Shown: piece by piece, positions 38,297 through 49,567 of the stretch
Numbering within the stretch: the stretch's first letter is position 1
Layout of the letters: each line of letters starts with the position of its first letter
Origin: Phytophthora colocasiae
Lineage: Eukaryota; Oomycota; Peronosporomycetes; Peronosporales; Peronosporaceae
Reading direction: 5' to 3'
Assembly (NCBI GenBank): GCA_018806915.1
Contig: JAGKQI010000091.1
Location: forward strand, 868,001 to 932,000
Length of the DNA: 64,000 nt
Notes under the pieces: model-generated
Seen by the model: the letters and a program-made list of their open reading frames with translations, nothing else
The model's database searches: none
Told to the model about the DNA's origin: nothing
Translations under genes and position numbers: made by a program

Positions 38297-38784
38297 TACC
38301 AAATAGGCGAGCTCAAGTGAGGAGCTCAGCTAAAGTTGTGACAAACTGGTCCTTTTGTTTGTGCGTAGTGGCTAAAACTAACTGCGTCACATCAAGTGGA
38401 ATGCATGCTGTACTACTAGCAGCTTTTATTGGCATGTAAATTCGACTAACACGTACTCATTCTCATTCCTCAATTTGCCGAAAACCTAGCAGTATAAACG
38501 ACTACGCATCTATTGTGATTATGTGGTTATACGCAAAAAACAAATGGACTGGCTCAGCGTAAACTTCGTTATACAGTACATGTAAGCAGAAGTTTACGCT
38601 GAGCCAGAATAAACTTCGTTAAGCAGAATTTTACGCTAATCTGACGAACTGGTCCTTTTGTTTTGCGTACATGTAGTGGCTGAAACCAACTGCGTCACAT
38701 CACAAGTTGATTGGCGAAACTTGGCGTTGGATGTGATCTATAATCTCCCCAGCTATTATGACAAGCAGAGAAGAAATTATTTGA
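38297..38784. other. Repeat DNA with a hairpin, left flank of piggyBac
   Basis: 38330-38520 repeats effector upstream DNA (14940-15130). 38551-38567 and 38589-38605 are perfect 17 bp inverted copies (GGCTCAGCGTAAACTTC) around a 21-base loop. 38650-38770 matches 15238-15345, the start of the LINE-associated repeat. No gene. Confidence 0.6.
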
Positions 38785-39159
38785 TTAACCCCTTGAACGC
38801 GGATACGTTCCAGCGCCCCCATCCGCAAAAAAAAACTTGTATGTCTGGGTAAGGGTTACAATACAAAAGCTTATACGATTTTATATCGTGTATGCTGGAT
38901 AGACGCACCGTAACCCTACACCTGCTAATCCGGCTCCTCGTTTATCGTGTATCTTCATGATAAGGAGCGATGAATATACATCATTACAATCAAACGTGTA
39001 TTAATGTGAACAAAGACCGGTCACAGCACTGGATAAAGCCGCGCGATACAGTACAAAATCGAGATGGAGCAAGGCAGATGTTGTCATTGATGATCCAGCC
39101 GCAAAAAAAAGCTACTACTACCATACTGAAAACAACAACAACATGTTGACATCCTTTGC

Positions 39160-42100
39160 TTAGTCCACAGCATTGTCGGTGCACAATCTCTTTGGTTGAC
39201 GTCGCCCTCCTGACTCCGGCTCCCCAGCATCCTCGTCTTCACTTGATTTTCCGCTTAACGCCTCACTCTCCCACCTAGCTTCTTCCTCGGAGCGGTTCTT
39301 GGCAGGGGTGCGAGCGCGGATCTTCCGCTTTCTCGCTAGCGTCGGCAGCAGGGTCCCGTTCTTCCACACACGATGCCAGATATCGAAGCAGGTCATGGGC
39401 ACACCGTTGTACTCACGTCGGGCTTTGTCGCACAGGAATACTCGCCATGCTTGGGGCCGCTTTGACGTTGTGGTGAGCTTGCAATCACTACAGTATACCG
39501 AGGAGTCTCCGCCTCGCACATCATCAGACCCTTTCAGCAGAGAGCATACCTTGCACACACGCGTCCTCCTCTTGCGCCCAGTCTGGTTGTTGCCAGCCCG
39601 CCATTCGTCATTCTGGACTCGGTTGTGCCCTATCGACGTTGATTTCGTACGCCTCTTTGATGGCGTGGTGTCTGTATTGCTGCGCAGTGCAAACCAGTCT
39701 TCATCACGGAGCTGACAAAGCTCCAAGTGAAGCTTCTTGAGAAACTTCACATGGCTGAGCTTTTTCATGCCGTCAGCAGCACGACGCGCATTGTAGACGA
39801 TGTAGGCGTTGATCACTGCGAGGTCAACGAGCCCAAGGAACAGGGACTTGTAATACTTCTTGTATTTTATCGCAAGCTGCAACGAGTACCTGAACAGCAT
39901 GAACATACACGTTTAGCATAGTGGCATAACGTGTACATACATCTTAGTGGACTTACCTTTGTAAGCGGAGTTGGTCGTGAACATCGACGCCGCCCATCAG
40001 TGTCTGGTAGTCTTTGAGTACTCGGGGGCACGCCACTTCAGCTTGTTCGCCACTTAGCTTATCTCGCCGGACAACTCGATCAAGCTCTACGCTACCGCCA
40101 GAAGCCAGCATGTAAACGGCCTTGTTATCCCACCAGCGGAGCGCTCGTAAGCCAGGAACTTGGAGGTGGTCCGCCACTTCAAACGTGCCGCGCTCAATGG
40201 TTTTCGGTCGATTTTTCGGAGGTTTCTTCTTCTTCTTCTCGCCCTCTTTCTTTTCACCAACGATGGACACTGGCAGACCCAGGCGGTCTGTTTGCACAGT
40301 CCCAATCGAGTAGAATCCCATGGTCAGCATCTGCAGCGCCAATGGCACTGACGTATAGTAACGGTCGGTCACGATGAGCCTCATGGCTCCTGTTCCTGGT
40401 CCAGTAGGGCCGAATACCTCTTGGAGGTTCCTCACAACAGCAGCAGGGCCAGCATCATAGTCGGTCAAAGTACCAGAACGTGGGCGCTCCTGCTTCCCGC
40501 AGTACACCTCAAACCTGTATGATACACGTTAGAGTTCATGTTAGTATGTCCGGTCCACGATAAAGGTACTTTAGCACCAAAAAAAAAATTGTGGCCCTGG
40601 CGGACCACTCGAGACTCACCTGATGCAATACGCAGTCGTAGAGCAGCACAGCATGAAAAGCTTCGTTCCCCAACGGTGCGGTTTATCTTTCATGAACACT
40701 CGCATTCGATTGAAACTGGACTGGGAAGGCAGCATGGCCTCGTCGAAGGCCATCGCAGGTGGCGGCAGGTATCCAGCCTGGAATCGTTGTTGCAGGGAGT
40801 TGATGACGGTCCGGAGCTTCCATGCTCGATCTTTGACAGCCTCTGGATCTGAGTTATCGCTGAAGTGAAGATTTCTTGACAAGTGCATGAACCGGTCTCG
40901 CACCATGTATTGACCGAAGCATCCGCGCGGTATTGCTCCTTCAGTAGTCGTCTTCCAGTGATTCTCCAGTTTTTCTTTGTTTGGGCAGATGGTCCGCGCA
41001 ATCAGCAGCCCGATGAAGACACACAGCTCTCGTCCAGATATAGCCTCGATTTTGGCGAAGTCAGCTTTGATTTTGACGCGCTCCTTTCGCTTGAACCCCG
41101 GATGCTTCTTCTCTCGGGCAACTTGCTTGTTGTAGATGCCCTCAACCCGCTCATCTAGCTTTTCATTAAAATAATCGTTGCTAGTATTTGCAATATCTTC
41201 CCAAAGTCCCGGCTTCATGAAATAGAAGAAGGCGCCCGACGGCGTGACAGCAGCTTGCAACGCCCGTGTGGTAGGTCCATATTCACCGTTATACAATCTA
41301 GGATAGTCCGTCCTCATACCTGTCGATGGTCGCGGCTCGTAAGGCTCCATAAGGTATTCATACGGCGTCTGCTTCTTCAGCGGTCCCCAGCCATACTTTG
41401 CCATTTGTCTCAGCAACGGCGCCTTCACGTTTCCCACAGCGATCCAATTAACGCCCCCAACAGCGTTCAACAGCGATGAATCAAACAGAAGCTCAGGCTG
41501 AGGTGGATTATCTTCGTCAATGCCGTAGTACGGCTCGCCCTCTCCAGTGAGCTCGTCGTAGTCCCATCCAGAGCCTTCATCGTTCTCTCCATCTGAGTCA
41601 AGACACGCATACTGCACAACGTCCGAGCTGGTCCCTTCGGGGTCGATAACGACTACACATATCAAATAGAATGAGCATACACGTTAGATTCAATTGATAA
41701 TCGTGTATGTACAAGTTTGGCGCACCCGGATCAGTTGGAGTCTCGCCGTCTTTTGTCTCTTCGGCTGTGGTTGAGAGACCTCCGCGCTGAGTGATCTGAA
41801 AGGGGGGTGGATCAAGTGCCTCAGCAGCGTTCCCGAAGTCGCTACTTAGGTTACGGCGAGTCTCTGGTGAAGGTGCTCCACGTTACCAAAACGTATACAC
41901 CTTAGTGAGTGTCAGATGTATGGCTAAACGTGTATATACAGGAACTTACCAACTGATGAGTGTCCATCATTGTCGGGTCCTGAGCTCAGCTCATCTTCAC
42001 CACCATAAGCTGTGTCGTGTGGCGAGACACCTCCAATGGCCACCATGCTGCGAGAAGGTGTTGATGGGGCTGGGGTCGAAACGACAGGTTCTACTTCTTC

Positions 42101-42756
42101 CACGTTGTCTGCTGGACATGATAGCAGGCCAATACACGATTAGGAACGACGCAAACTTGTACATACAGGATGGTTCAGTCCTACCGGTTGGAGGCTGGAT
42201 TGCATCCGACTCTGCGTCTAATCCGCCGCGTTGACAGTTGGGTCGTAAGCTAGCTGCGGTGGTTTTGCCTCTACCACGGCGTGGGATGCCCGGACGGCTT
42301 CTGCAGGTAACGCTATCACTCGCTATACTCGTCTGCTTCTCTGGTGTCTCTGCTGGTGCAATGTCGTTCCTGTTACGTGCCCTTAGTTCAGCTATATCAC
42401 ACCACAATTTGTTAGAAACTCTCCAGACTCATGGTTCTGAGCCATAGCGTACCTAAGTCAATACTGTCCAGGTGCCTCATTAGTTCCTCTTCACCCACGA
42501 AGTAATCTTGCCCACGGACTCCGCCACGCTTCTTTTTTCCCGGCACCACATAAGTGTAGTCATTGGAGAGGCCTGTTGGTTTGCTGGCCTTCCACCCGAG
42601 CTTTGTGAGCTCCCGCCACCTGGCCTGGAAGGCCATCTGTGCTCCACACGGCGATTCTGGAAATGAGGGAGAAAAATGGATGGCGGTCAGAAAACTGCAG
42701 TAACATATGAGGGATGTGCAGGAACGTGTCTTACCTTTGTGGTGGTCTCTGTCCAT
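39160..42756 (-). CDS. piggyBac transposase, multi-exon
   Basis: This DDE/DDD enzyme cuts and pastes at TTAA. The start is the ATG at 42756; a first exon of 22 bases is joined by an intron (to about 42660, GTAAGA..CAG) to SPCGAQMAFQARWREL and GLSNDYTYVVPGKKK. Further introns can be placed near 42450, 42170 and 41940, then at 40515-40619 (105 bp, restoring CIRFEVYCGK) and 39890-39956 (67 bp, restoring QRYSLQLAIKYKKYY). The catalytic Asp residues are in MAFDEAMLPSQ, IVTDRYYTS and GGVDVHDQLR. A C-terminal zinc-binding tail reads CKVCSLL..YCSDCKL. The 41997-41665 part is low-complexity acidic linker and its exon borders are approximate. Confidence 0.88.
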
Positions 42757-42874
42757 GTGTGCGATCTTTACCCGCAACGGACAAAGTTTGGGGAGCTGTC
42801 GGGAGGGATAGGGTATCCTCCCTACCCCTCGGTGACTTGAAAATTGTATGGGGCCATTCAAACTTTAAGTGATA

Positions 42875-42910
42875 AAAAGCTTAACGTGGACCGGTCCACG
42901 TTAAGCTTTT
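42875..42910. repeat. 36 bp perfect palindrome near piggyBac right end
   Basis: The 18-base half AAAAGCTTAACGTGGACC is followed directly by its reverse complement. It lies 40 bp inside the right terminal repeat, and GGTCCACG recurs next to the end (42926-42933), which suggests a transposase or host-factor binding site. Confidence 0.85.
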
Positions 42911-43023
42911 GCTCATAACATGTACGGTCCACGCTCTCGCGTTCAAGGGGTTAACTAGATAGGTGGACAACTCTTTGGACTAACCTGCAACGATCTCAAG
43001 CTAATTCAATAGCTGTAGATATT

Positions 43024-44013
43024 CTACCTTGACTGATGGGCAACCCAAATTTGGGGCATTCGTTCGGAATGGATATCAATCGGTAGTTCAAAACCTAACT
43101 GTTGAATCAGTAGCGTGATAGTTTCCCGGTCACAGTTGAGCTCATCCGCATGCTGGTAAATAAACTGATAATGCATCCTGTATGACGACTGGATATTCGC
43201 TACATTTGGCAGTAGTGCCTTTGTTTTCTGATAGTGAATGTCATTTCGAAGTCTCCATGTGGCATGAAACGTAACTGCAACGTGGATTCTCCATAGCAGT
43301 AAAATCACCTTTTGGTTCTTTCGCCATCTTCTGTGTATATCTTGTGATTTTGGGATGAGCAGCAACCTCCAAGTCAAATTCGTCACGAAAACGCCTGCCC
43401 AGTGTATCCACACCTGGTGCCACATCGGCCGTAACGATGGGCACGCAAAAAAGCAATGTTCCACCGTCTCAATCTCTTGACATAGTGGCCGAACACACTG
43501 CTGAATTGTGGGGTTGAGAGACGTTAGGAAGTACAATCGCGAACCCACTGTTAAGTCCCCAAAGAACATTCGTACCATCACATCATGAACCACAGGCAGC
43601 ATATAACCACGGAGTGACAGCAGACTAGTAAGCATCTGATGTATACGTCCAGCAGGGCACCCAAGATCCTCCATAGGGTGCCGGTTCAACACCGGCACTT
43701 GCTGAAGAAGCTTGTTCCAGTCTTGGGGGCGCAGATAAGGAAAGAAATGCACATTTGTGTTGTCAGAAAGTTTAACACCAAATACAGGCGGCAAATGCGT
43801 GATCTCCATTGCTTGGATTCCACCAGCTTGCGAATCAGGAATAACGTGGTAAAATACTTGAGAGAGCTGCCTGTATAAGGTAAAGATGTCGTGAGGATTA
43901 ACTTTGGAGCCCAGGATTGGATGTACCTCTGAGCAAATCTTCGTAAAGAAAGCCGTCGAAGTTGGCCAATGACGATTGTCATCCAGAAAGTCTGCTATTA
44001 TGACAAGCAGCAT
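43024..44013 (-). pseudogene. LINE polyprotein, C-terminal tail with zf-RVT domain
   Basis: The 329-codon frame has no proper start and no RT core. Its centre carries a zinc-binding motif found after RT in LINE-type elements, CRPLCQEIETVEHCFFACP followed by MWHQVWIHWAG, and then WRLLLIPKSQDIHRRWRKNQK and FHATWRLRNDIHY. The 5' part of the element is absent, as in most 5'-truncated LINE copies, though here the open frame is unusually long and clean. Confidence 0.75.
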
Positions 44014-45200
44014 CGTGATTGGGAAGAATGTTTAAAATCTTCTACTTCCAACTTCAAAATCGCTAGAATTTCCAGTCAAATCTACGTCGACGACGAAATG
44101 TTCGCTAAAGCTGACGTGCTCAAAGCACTGGGAAATGATATGATGAAAGTTATTTCAACAAATATCCGTTCTCCACACTCGACTTCCGTACGTCTCGTGT
44201 TTGCCAACGAGACCGGAAAGACGTGAGAAGGAGATTTGAAACCAATATACACAGACGCCAAAGTATAGTTGCAAGCGGAAGAGAACCACACGAACTGCTT
44301 AGCTCAAGGTCGAGCTGTATCTCCCGGGTGCGCTCAATATTTAATATAAAGTGTCTACATCCCTCTCCTCAACTTTTACCCTGACGGAATGGAAACGAAT
44401 TCAGTGGACAAATCGAACGTTGCTGTTCAATAGAATCCGAGAGCTGCAATGTGCAAGCCCATTTTGGTGGAGCACGATGCCACAGTTTCACGTTTTGTAT
44501 GAGAGGCCTGATGAAATTTTGAAACCTGTGTCGAACACTGGCGAAAAACGATTTTCTTTGCTTTGCAAATTTTCTGGACGTAAAACCACAATTGGCCAAC
44601 GTCTACTGCCTTTTTCAGCAAGGTTTGGACATCGCTGAGGATAACAGTTAGATCCAGAATAGTTCCGCATGATATTTTCTGCAATATTGACAATTGACGT
44701 AAGTATTTCGTCAAGTACTTCCAAACTCTCAAGAAGATGGAATTCAAGCTATCGAATATTTACTTGCCAGATATGGACATGTTTCTTTCGGTCGTCATTG
44801 ACTTGGCGATTGTTGCTTTTTCCTGAGCCTCGTGGCATTCAAAGCACTTGGAGAGGGAACCAAAAAGTACTTCTTATATTGTGGAAAATTCAAACAGATA
44901 TTGTTTTTCATGCGGTGTGGAGACTTCGGAACGACATTTACTTCCCAAACATGAGCTCAAACGCCAAATATCGTCAACCTGCAAAATTTCCTTCAAGAAA
45001 CACTGCCAATTATCTACCATCACGCAGTTTGAACTTGATTGTGATTGATCTACTCTGTAGAAGCTAACCCGTTAATTTTGAATCAACGACGACCGTAATC
45101 CCTGAACGAGCAAAACACACCTGGATTCCGCAGGTTTAGTGTAGTTTAAGAATCTTGAGATAGAGAAGAGATTCGCTAACTAGTTAATCAACTCATTTTC
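43985..45200 (+). repeat. LINE-associated repeat and LINE tail, opposite strand
   Basis: 43985-44665 matches 15340-16092; 44760-45060 reads a second, diverged LINE tail (TWRLLLFPEPRGIQSTWRGNQKV, FHAVWRLRNDIYF). 44926-45200 is shared with 33932-34190. Frames are broken throughout. Confidence 0.65.
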
Positions 45201-45777
45201 TTCTTCCCTAGCTCGACTTTATAAGCCCACGAACTCTCAATTTGTCCTGTAACAAAGGGACTACTGCAGAGGGGACTGCTCTAAATCCTTATCTCACTCG
45301 ACCTAGTGGTGTTAAAGATGTCATGTATTTGTGTTTGTGGATCCTTATCTCACTCGACCTAGTGGTGTTAAAGATGTCATGTATTTGTGTTAGCTTACTA
45401 ACTACTGTATACACTCCTGGAATCGCTAGGGGCTCTTTTCCCGATGGTTCTGTTGTCTGTGATGACTCTTTTGACCTACAATTTGTAGCTTCACTGCAGT
45501 GGTTTCCCCATATGTAACTTGCAATTATTGTCAATCGATACTCGAATACATAAATGACCAGGAAAAGGAAGTTGATTAACTAATTGGCTTGGCAATTGAA
45601 TTGATTGGGATTGTGAGTTGTTTGAATGGGATTAGAAAGGAAGACCCCGGTGGGATTTTAATGCATGCCATGTGCGTAGCTTGTGGTGCATTGATCTGTG
45701 GGCCCTTCTTACTACAAGAATTACCAGTAATCGCGTGGACATCAATGGTTTCCTCACTAGCAGCTATTCTAATGATA
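45201..45777. other. Intergenic with a 56 bp direct duplication
   Basis: 45285-45340 and 45341-45392 are direct copies (period 56 bp, identical over 52 bases). The rest is AT-rich; a plus-strand frame at 45589-45780 reads a hydrophobic peptide of no recognisable family. Confidence 0.55.
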
Positions 45778-46110
45778 TCATTTATAAAACCCGTCACGGA
45801 CGAGCCTCACATAGTGGAGGTAGAACTTGTACCCTTCGTCATACATCGAGTAGACCCGCTGGCCCTCCGCGGTCACAACGGAAGGTTTTACACCAGCTTC
45901 CACTTCGTTCTCCAGCATCTTGAACGTGTATTCCGTCCCAATGCGTTCCAACAGTTCGACTTCAACAGGATAAACATCTAACAGGTTGAAATCCACGTAA
46001 TCCGCTCATCTTGTCAAGAATTTTAGATGGCGCCTTGCCGTTCTTGATCCACTTTATCAGTTTATCCGTGTCCATCGTCTCTCAACGAGCCCTCTCCTGT
46101 GCCTTCTCCT
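45778..46110 (-). pseudogene. RxLR effector, RSLR family, copy f (chimeric remnant)
   Basis: The minus strand has the segment WETMDTDKLIKWIKNGKAPSK in one frame and, after an insertion of about 100 bases, the C-terminal GVKPSVVTAEGQRVYSMYD and LVRDGFYK in another. The signal, RSLR and EER parts are missing. The inserted bases (MDFNLLDVYPVEVELLERIG) are unique to this copy. Confidence 0.65.
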
Positions 46111-46254
46111 TTCAAATTTATTTTACCATACGCGCTAACGCCGGTTGGGCACTATCATCCCTGGCAACCGAAGCGCCTCCTTATGTAGCGCCTTGGCAAC
46201 GATAGCAACGTACGAAATTTCAGCAGTGCCAACAGTAGCCGGCGGTTAGTTATT

Positions 46255-46565
46255 GTGGATCAGCATGTTCGCGTTGTTCAGTGCTTGCTTGACCTTCGCA
46301 GCTGCTTGTTCGGCAGTCTACTTTTTCCCCTTCTTCACCAGCTTGAGAGGGTTCGCCTTCTTGAAAGCATCGCCAAGCCCTCTCTCTTTGTCGTCATCAT
46401 CAAGATCATCATTGAGGGTAGTCCTCTTCATACTTCTTCACCCAACGCAGCATTCGCCCGCGTTACACGTGGCACAGCTCCATTCTCAGTCGCAGCCTTA
46501 GAGAATTTCACCGAATGAACTACCGTGGCGCTGGAGTGGAGAGTGGCCAACGAAATGATACTCAT
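46255..46565 (-). pseudogene. Decayed RMLR-type effector
   Basis: A start near 46565 leads into ATLHSSATVVHS and TENGAVPRV, which match the beginning of the RMLR-type genes. In shifted frames follow GRMLRWVKKYEED, an Asp-rich stretch (LDDDDKERGLGD) and KKANPLKLVKKGKK then a stop and TAEQAAAKVKQAL. The RMLR motif survives but the gene has several frameshifts and a stop. It is clearly more diverged than the three intact copies. Confidence 0.7.
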
Positions 46566-46799
46566 AATGATACTCATGCATCACTTCAAGTGTAGATTGA
46601 ATGCAACGACCCCCCCCCCCCCCCCCGAATTCGCAAGATCGACCCAGCAATTGATAATGCTGCTGTTGTAGGTAAAGTGAAGGGGATCGCGTGTTCCGGT
46701 ACTGTTGACCACAGTTCATCGGGGGCTTCCAGCGATTAAGGTCAGCTAAAAATGTTGAAATCAACACCTGCGCAACAACAGCAAATTAGGGATATGGTC
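46566..46799. other. Short intergenic region with a long C run
   Basis: A run of about 19 C lies at 46608-46626. No gene. Homopolymers of this length are prone to sequencing error. Confidence 0.6.
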
Positions 46800-48488
46800 T
46801 CACAACTCCGTGTGTCTCGTACCGTAGTGTACCAATGTCAGGTGCAAAATTGTGATAGTCCATACGAAGAGGTAGCCTTGCATTGCTGGACCCTGCGTCT
46901 CCAGTACGAAAGCCAACTGGTACAGCGGCGAGAATCCAAATTTCCTCCATAGAAGAGTCACAAGCGTTGAAAACGATACCAATTCAATCACCGCATACGC
47001 CAGAATCGTTACAATTGTGCTTTCCAGTTGTTGCAGTGTCATCGAAGCAGTACTGGGATAATACGCCGCTATTGGGAGATGGAAGAGCACTACCAGGTAC
47101 AGTGAGTACAATATCGGCACCATCAGTTCAATGTACTCGGCCAAAAGAAGATACTCCGAGTGGAAAAGCGTTTGTAGGGCATCACGAACCACTTCTTCTC
47201 TGGCTTTCGCGATCAAATTATTGTCCAGTTTTGAAGCACTTGGCTGTAAAACAAGTCCCTTGGACCCAGTTGTGGCTACTGGAGTAACGCGATGCTGTTT
47301 CTGACGAACAGCTATTGACGTCATACCTCGCCCTGAACTGTCGGTAGATCTCATGGAAATTCCGCGAATGACGTCGATATTGTTGGAGAATCTTGCAGTT
47401 TTGGAAAACGTTTTCAAACACGAACTACTTTCATCTGTAAGTCGTAGCGGAAACGGTGCCAGAAGACGGATGGTTCGTTTCGAATCTCGTGTGGGGTTTG
47501 CCTCCTTGAAGGTCTTAGCCACTAGTATCAGTAAAGCTTGAACATACCCCTCGTCGCTGCAATTTCTATTCTGAACTCGGTTTGCTCTCTTGTAAATGGC
47601 TCGAATAGCGATGATAACGAAGAACGTGTCTGTCACGATGATAACGAGTGTAGTAATGAGTGATTTCGCAGACTGCATGCAGATTGCGACGTAGTAAACG
47701 TTGAAAAGATCCACGGAGAAAACGACCCTCGGCCCAATGTACTCGTGCGAGTTTTTGGCAGCATTGGCAATATTTTGTTTTGTGAAAAACTTAATTACCG
47801 GCATGACAAACACGAAAAAGGCTTGCTGTGTGGCTGAAAGGCGGTTGAAAACAGCACTGAAGACTGGATAGCAAACAGCAACAACTCCTTGATTCGCGAT
47901 AATAAATAATTGTGCCTTGATTTGTTGACGGAGCAACGGGGAACTAGCCAAAGCACGATATCCAATTCCAAGAAGCATTGAGGCACAGAAGAGCAGCACG
48001 TATGGACACAATAGCAGCACATAGCCAAATGGAATCGGAAATATCCACGCATCAGCCACTCCGATCGTGAATAATACACTACTAATGGCAGTACTCAGTG
48101 CAATTCCAACAGCCCTAACGTTCGAAATCGTTCCTTGTATAATCACTTCTCGCACTTGTAAAACCACCCCCAGTGCTTCGAAAAATATGGCGGTGGCTAA
48201 ACGAAACCATACTGCGTAATTTGCTTTCCACCCCTTGGACGGGGGTTCTAATGGAATGCAATCAATAGCGAGAGTGACTAGCAACGCGGGGAGTGGTGCC
48301 AGTGCACAAACGAAAATGACTCGAGTGGTTGATGTGCGTTGCTGGTAGTCTCGGAAAGCGAGGAGACGCTCCACAGAGTATTCACTGCGATTACTAAGGT
48401 GACTGCGCTGCCATAGAGTGAAAACTTTGTGCCAAAGAGGTGCGAGGTGAGATTGTTGGCGGGTTGTCTTAGCCTTGCCAGTCTCCAT
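46800..48488 (-). CDS. Multi-pass membrane protein A, oomycete family
   Basis: 562 residues from the ATG at 48488 (the frame is open further upstream but without ATG). A short cytosolic-looking N-terminus (WHKVFTLWQRSHLSNRSEYS) is followed by about six to seven hydrophobic segments up to residue 310, a soluble stretch rich in Ser and basic residues (about 340-430), and three more hydrophobic segments at the end (LYLVVLFHLPIAAYY, ILAYAVIELVSFSTLV, LFVWTITILHLTLVHYG). I do not recognise a named domain. The paralogue B at 52402-60558 has the same plan and conserves SEYSVERLLAFRDY, ALAIDCIP, KANYAVW, FFTKQN, FHSEYLLLAEYIE and RRKFGFSPL-type segments. Transporter or receptor roles are open. Confidence 0.85.
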   Translation of the reverse strand: METGKAKTTRQQSHLAPLWHKVFTLWQRSHLSNRSEYSVERLLAFRDYQQRTSTTRVIFVCALAPLPALLVTLAIDCIPLEPPSKGWKANYAVWFRLATAIFFEALGVVLQVREVIIQGTISNVRAVGIALSTAISSVLFTIGVADAWIFPIPFGYVLLLCPYVLLFCASMLLGIGYRALASSPLLRQQIKAQLFIIANQGVVAVCYPVFSAVFNRLSATQQAFFVFVMPVIKFFTKQNIANAAKNSHEYIGPRVVFSVDLFNVYYVAICMQSAKSLITTLVIIVTDTFFVIIAIRAIYKRANRVQNRNCSDEGYVQALLILVAKTFKEANPTRDSKRTIRLLAPFPLRLTDESSSCLKTFSKTARFSNNIDVIRGISMRSTDSSGRGMTSIAVRQKQHRVTPVATTGSKGLVLQPSASKLDNNLIAKAREEVVRDALQTLFHSEYLLLAEYIELMVPILYSLYLVVLFHLPIAAYYPSTASMTLQQLESTIVTILAYAVIELVSFSTLVTLLWRKFGFSPLYQLAFVLETQGPAMQGYLFVWTITILHLTLVHYGTRHTEL

Positions 48489-48979
48489 TGCTGAAGTGAT
48501 TCCAACAAACAACTTTATTTTTACGAGCACGATTAAGTATTTTAATTGAAAGATATTCTTGTCATTTGTTGCCTCCACTTCCTGTTGTCAACATCAATTG
48601 AATTGTTGTTTAGATCCAGAAATGTCCGCACGATTCGACAAAGTATGTTTCATATCTGCACATTTCTTACCACTAGTGTAAAACTGATTAAACTCATTGG
48701 GTGAAGGCGACGAGTGTCAATATTGTCGAAGAGTGGCCGAAACTCGGCACTGATCAAGTCAAGTTCCTGGTATACTTGGACTCAAATCATCACGTTGTCA
48801 GCTTTGACACTGACCACACCGAACGCATCACTTAATTGGTATCACTTGTCTACCGTGTACACTGTTACTACCTCTATTAGCACTGCTATACTCTACGAAG
48901 GAGCACACACTTTTCATTTTTCTGTTCGAGCTTCAGGCCCACCCACAACTTGATCTCCTACAAGATACCAAACAGCACA
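48489..48979. promoter_or_regulatory. Divergent intergenic region of protein A and elicitin-like gene
   Basis: The two genes point away from each other over 491 bp. No clear oomycete Inr motif could be placed with confidence. Confidence 0.4.
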
Positions 48980-49393
48980 ATGCACATCTCACCAGTATCA
49001 AGTCTCCTCTTCACCGTTGCAGCAATGACTTCAGCCCAAGAACTATGCGTTTCAAGCATCAGCGACCCAATTGTCGCCTCCTTAGACGACAGCGCGCTCT
49101 TCAGTAGCTGTGCGATTCCTGAAATCGGAGTGCAGACGCGCGTATCGTCACTCTTTGACGTGCTCCAGTTCTCGACAAAAGATTTCCTCATCTTTTGCAA
49201 AGCATCGGGTTGTCTATCTCCAGTTCGTGCCCTGATGGACTCCATTCCGTCCAATTGCCTCATTCAATACCACGGCTCAGCCCACAATTTATCTAAGGAA
49301 ATCTCCACCCTATATGAAGATTGTGCCAAGTCCAACAACGCCGTGGATCAGGCTGCTAATGACGACATATCTAGATATTTCCTTGATATCTAA
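48980..49393 (+). CDS. Elicitin-like secreted protein
   Basis: 137 residues: signal peptide (MHISPVSSLLFTVAAMTSA, cut before QELC) and one elicitin-type domain with six Cys in the expected order (ELC, SSC, FC, GC, NC, DC). Elicitins bind and carry sterols outside the cell and are recognised by many plants; Phytophthora cannot make sterols. The start at 48980 is preferred over the in-frame ATG at 48950 because it begins the signal peptide. The domain lacks the strict spacing of classic elicitins and has no Ser/Thr-rich tail, so it is an elicitin-like (ELL) member. It lies 175 bp before the SCP2-like gene, same strand. Confidence 0.85.
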   Translation: MHISPVSSLLFTVAAMTSAQELCVSSISDPIVASLDDSALFSSCAIPEIGVQTRVSSLFDVLQFSTKDFLIFCKASGCLSPVRALMDSIPSNCLIQYHGSAHNLSKEISTLYEDCAKSNNAVDQAANDDISRYFLDI

Positions 49394-49567
49394 AACTTTA
49401 GATAAATCTTTCGAGTTGCAGTGTTACTTCAACTTTTTATCTGACTCTTTCATCTGACTCCCTCAATCTTATTGGCTATTAAAAGGAAAATTATTTTCCA
49501 ATCAGTTTGCTGTATGTTATTCTCAGATAACTAACCACATACACTGGAGACGAAGAGCTTTTCCATC

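Larger units (their letters stand above)
38789..42950 (-). mobile_element. piggyBac element, complete
   Basis: TTAA target sites lie at 38785-38788 and 42951-42954, and the terminal inverted repeats begin CCCCTTGAACGCG at both ends (13 bp perfect). Length is 4162 bp. It contains a multi-exon transposase gene and, next to the right end, a 36 bp perfect palindrome. It is inserted in repeat DNA beside LINE sequence. No stop in the transposase exons was seen, so it may be autonomous. Confidence 0.95.

Noticed and set aside
46608..46626. Long C run as a regulatory element
   Set aside because: Similar C runs precede the intact effectors on their sense strand, but here the orientation is opposite and the length may be a sequencing artefact.
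47795..48079. Alternate short frames within membrane protein A
   Set aside because: They are shadows of the main frame with no start context or motif.
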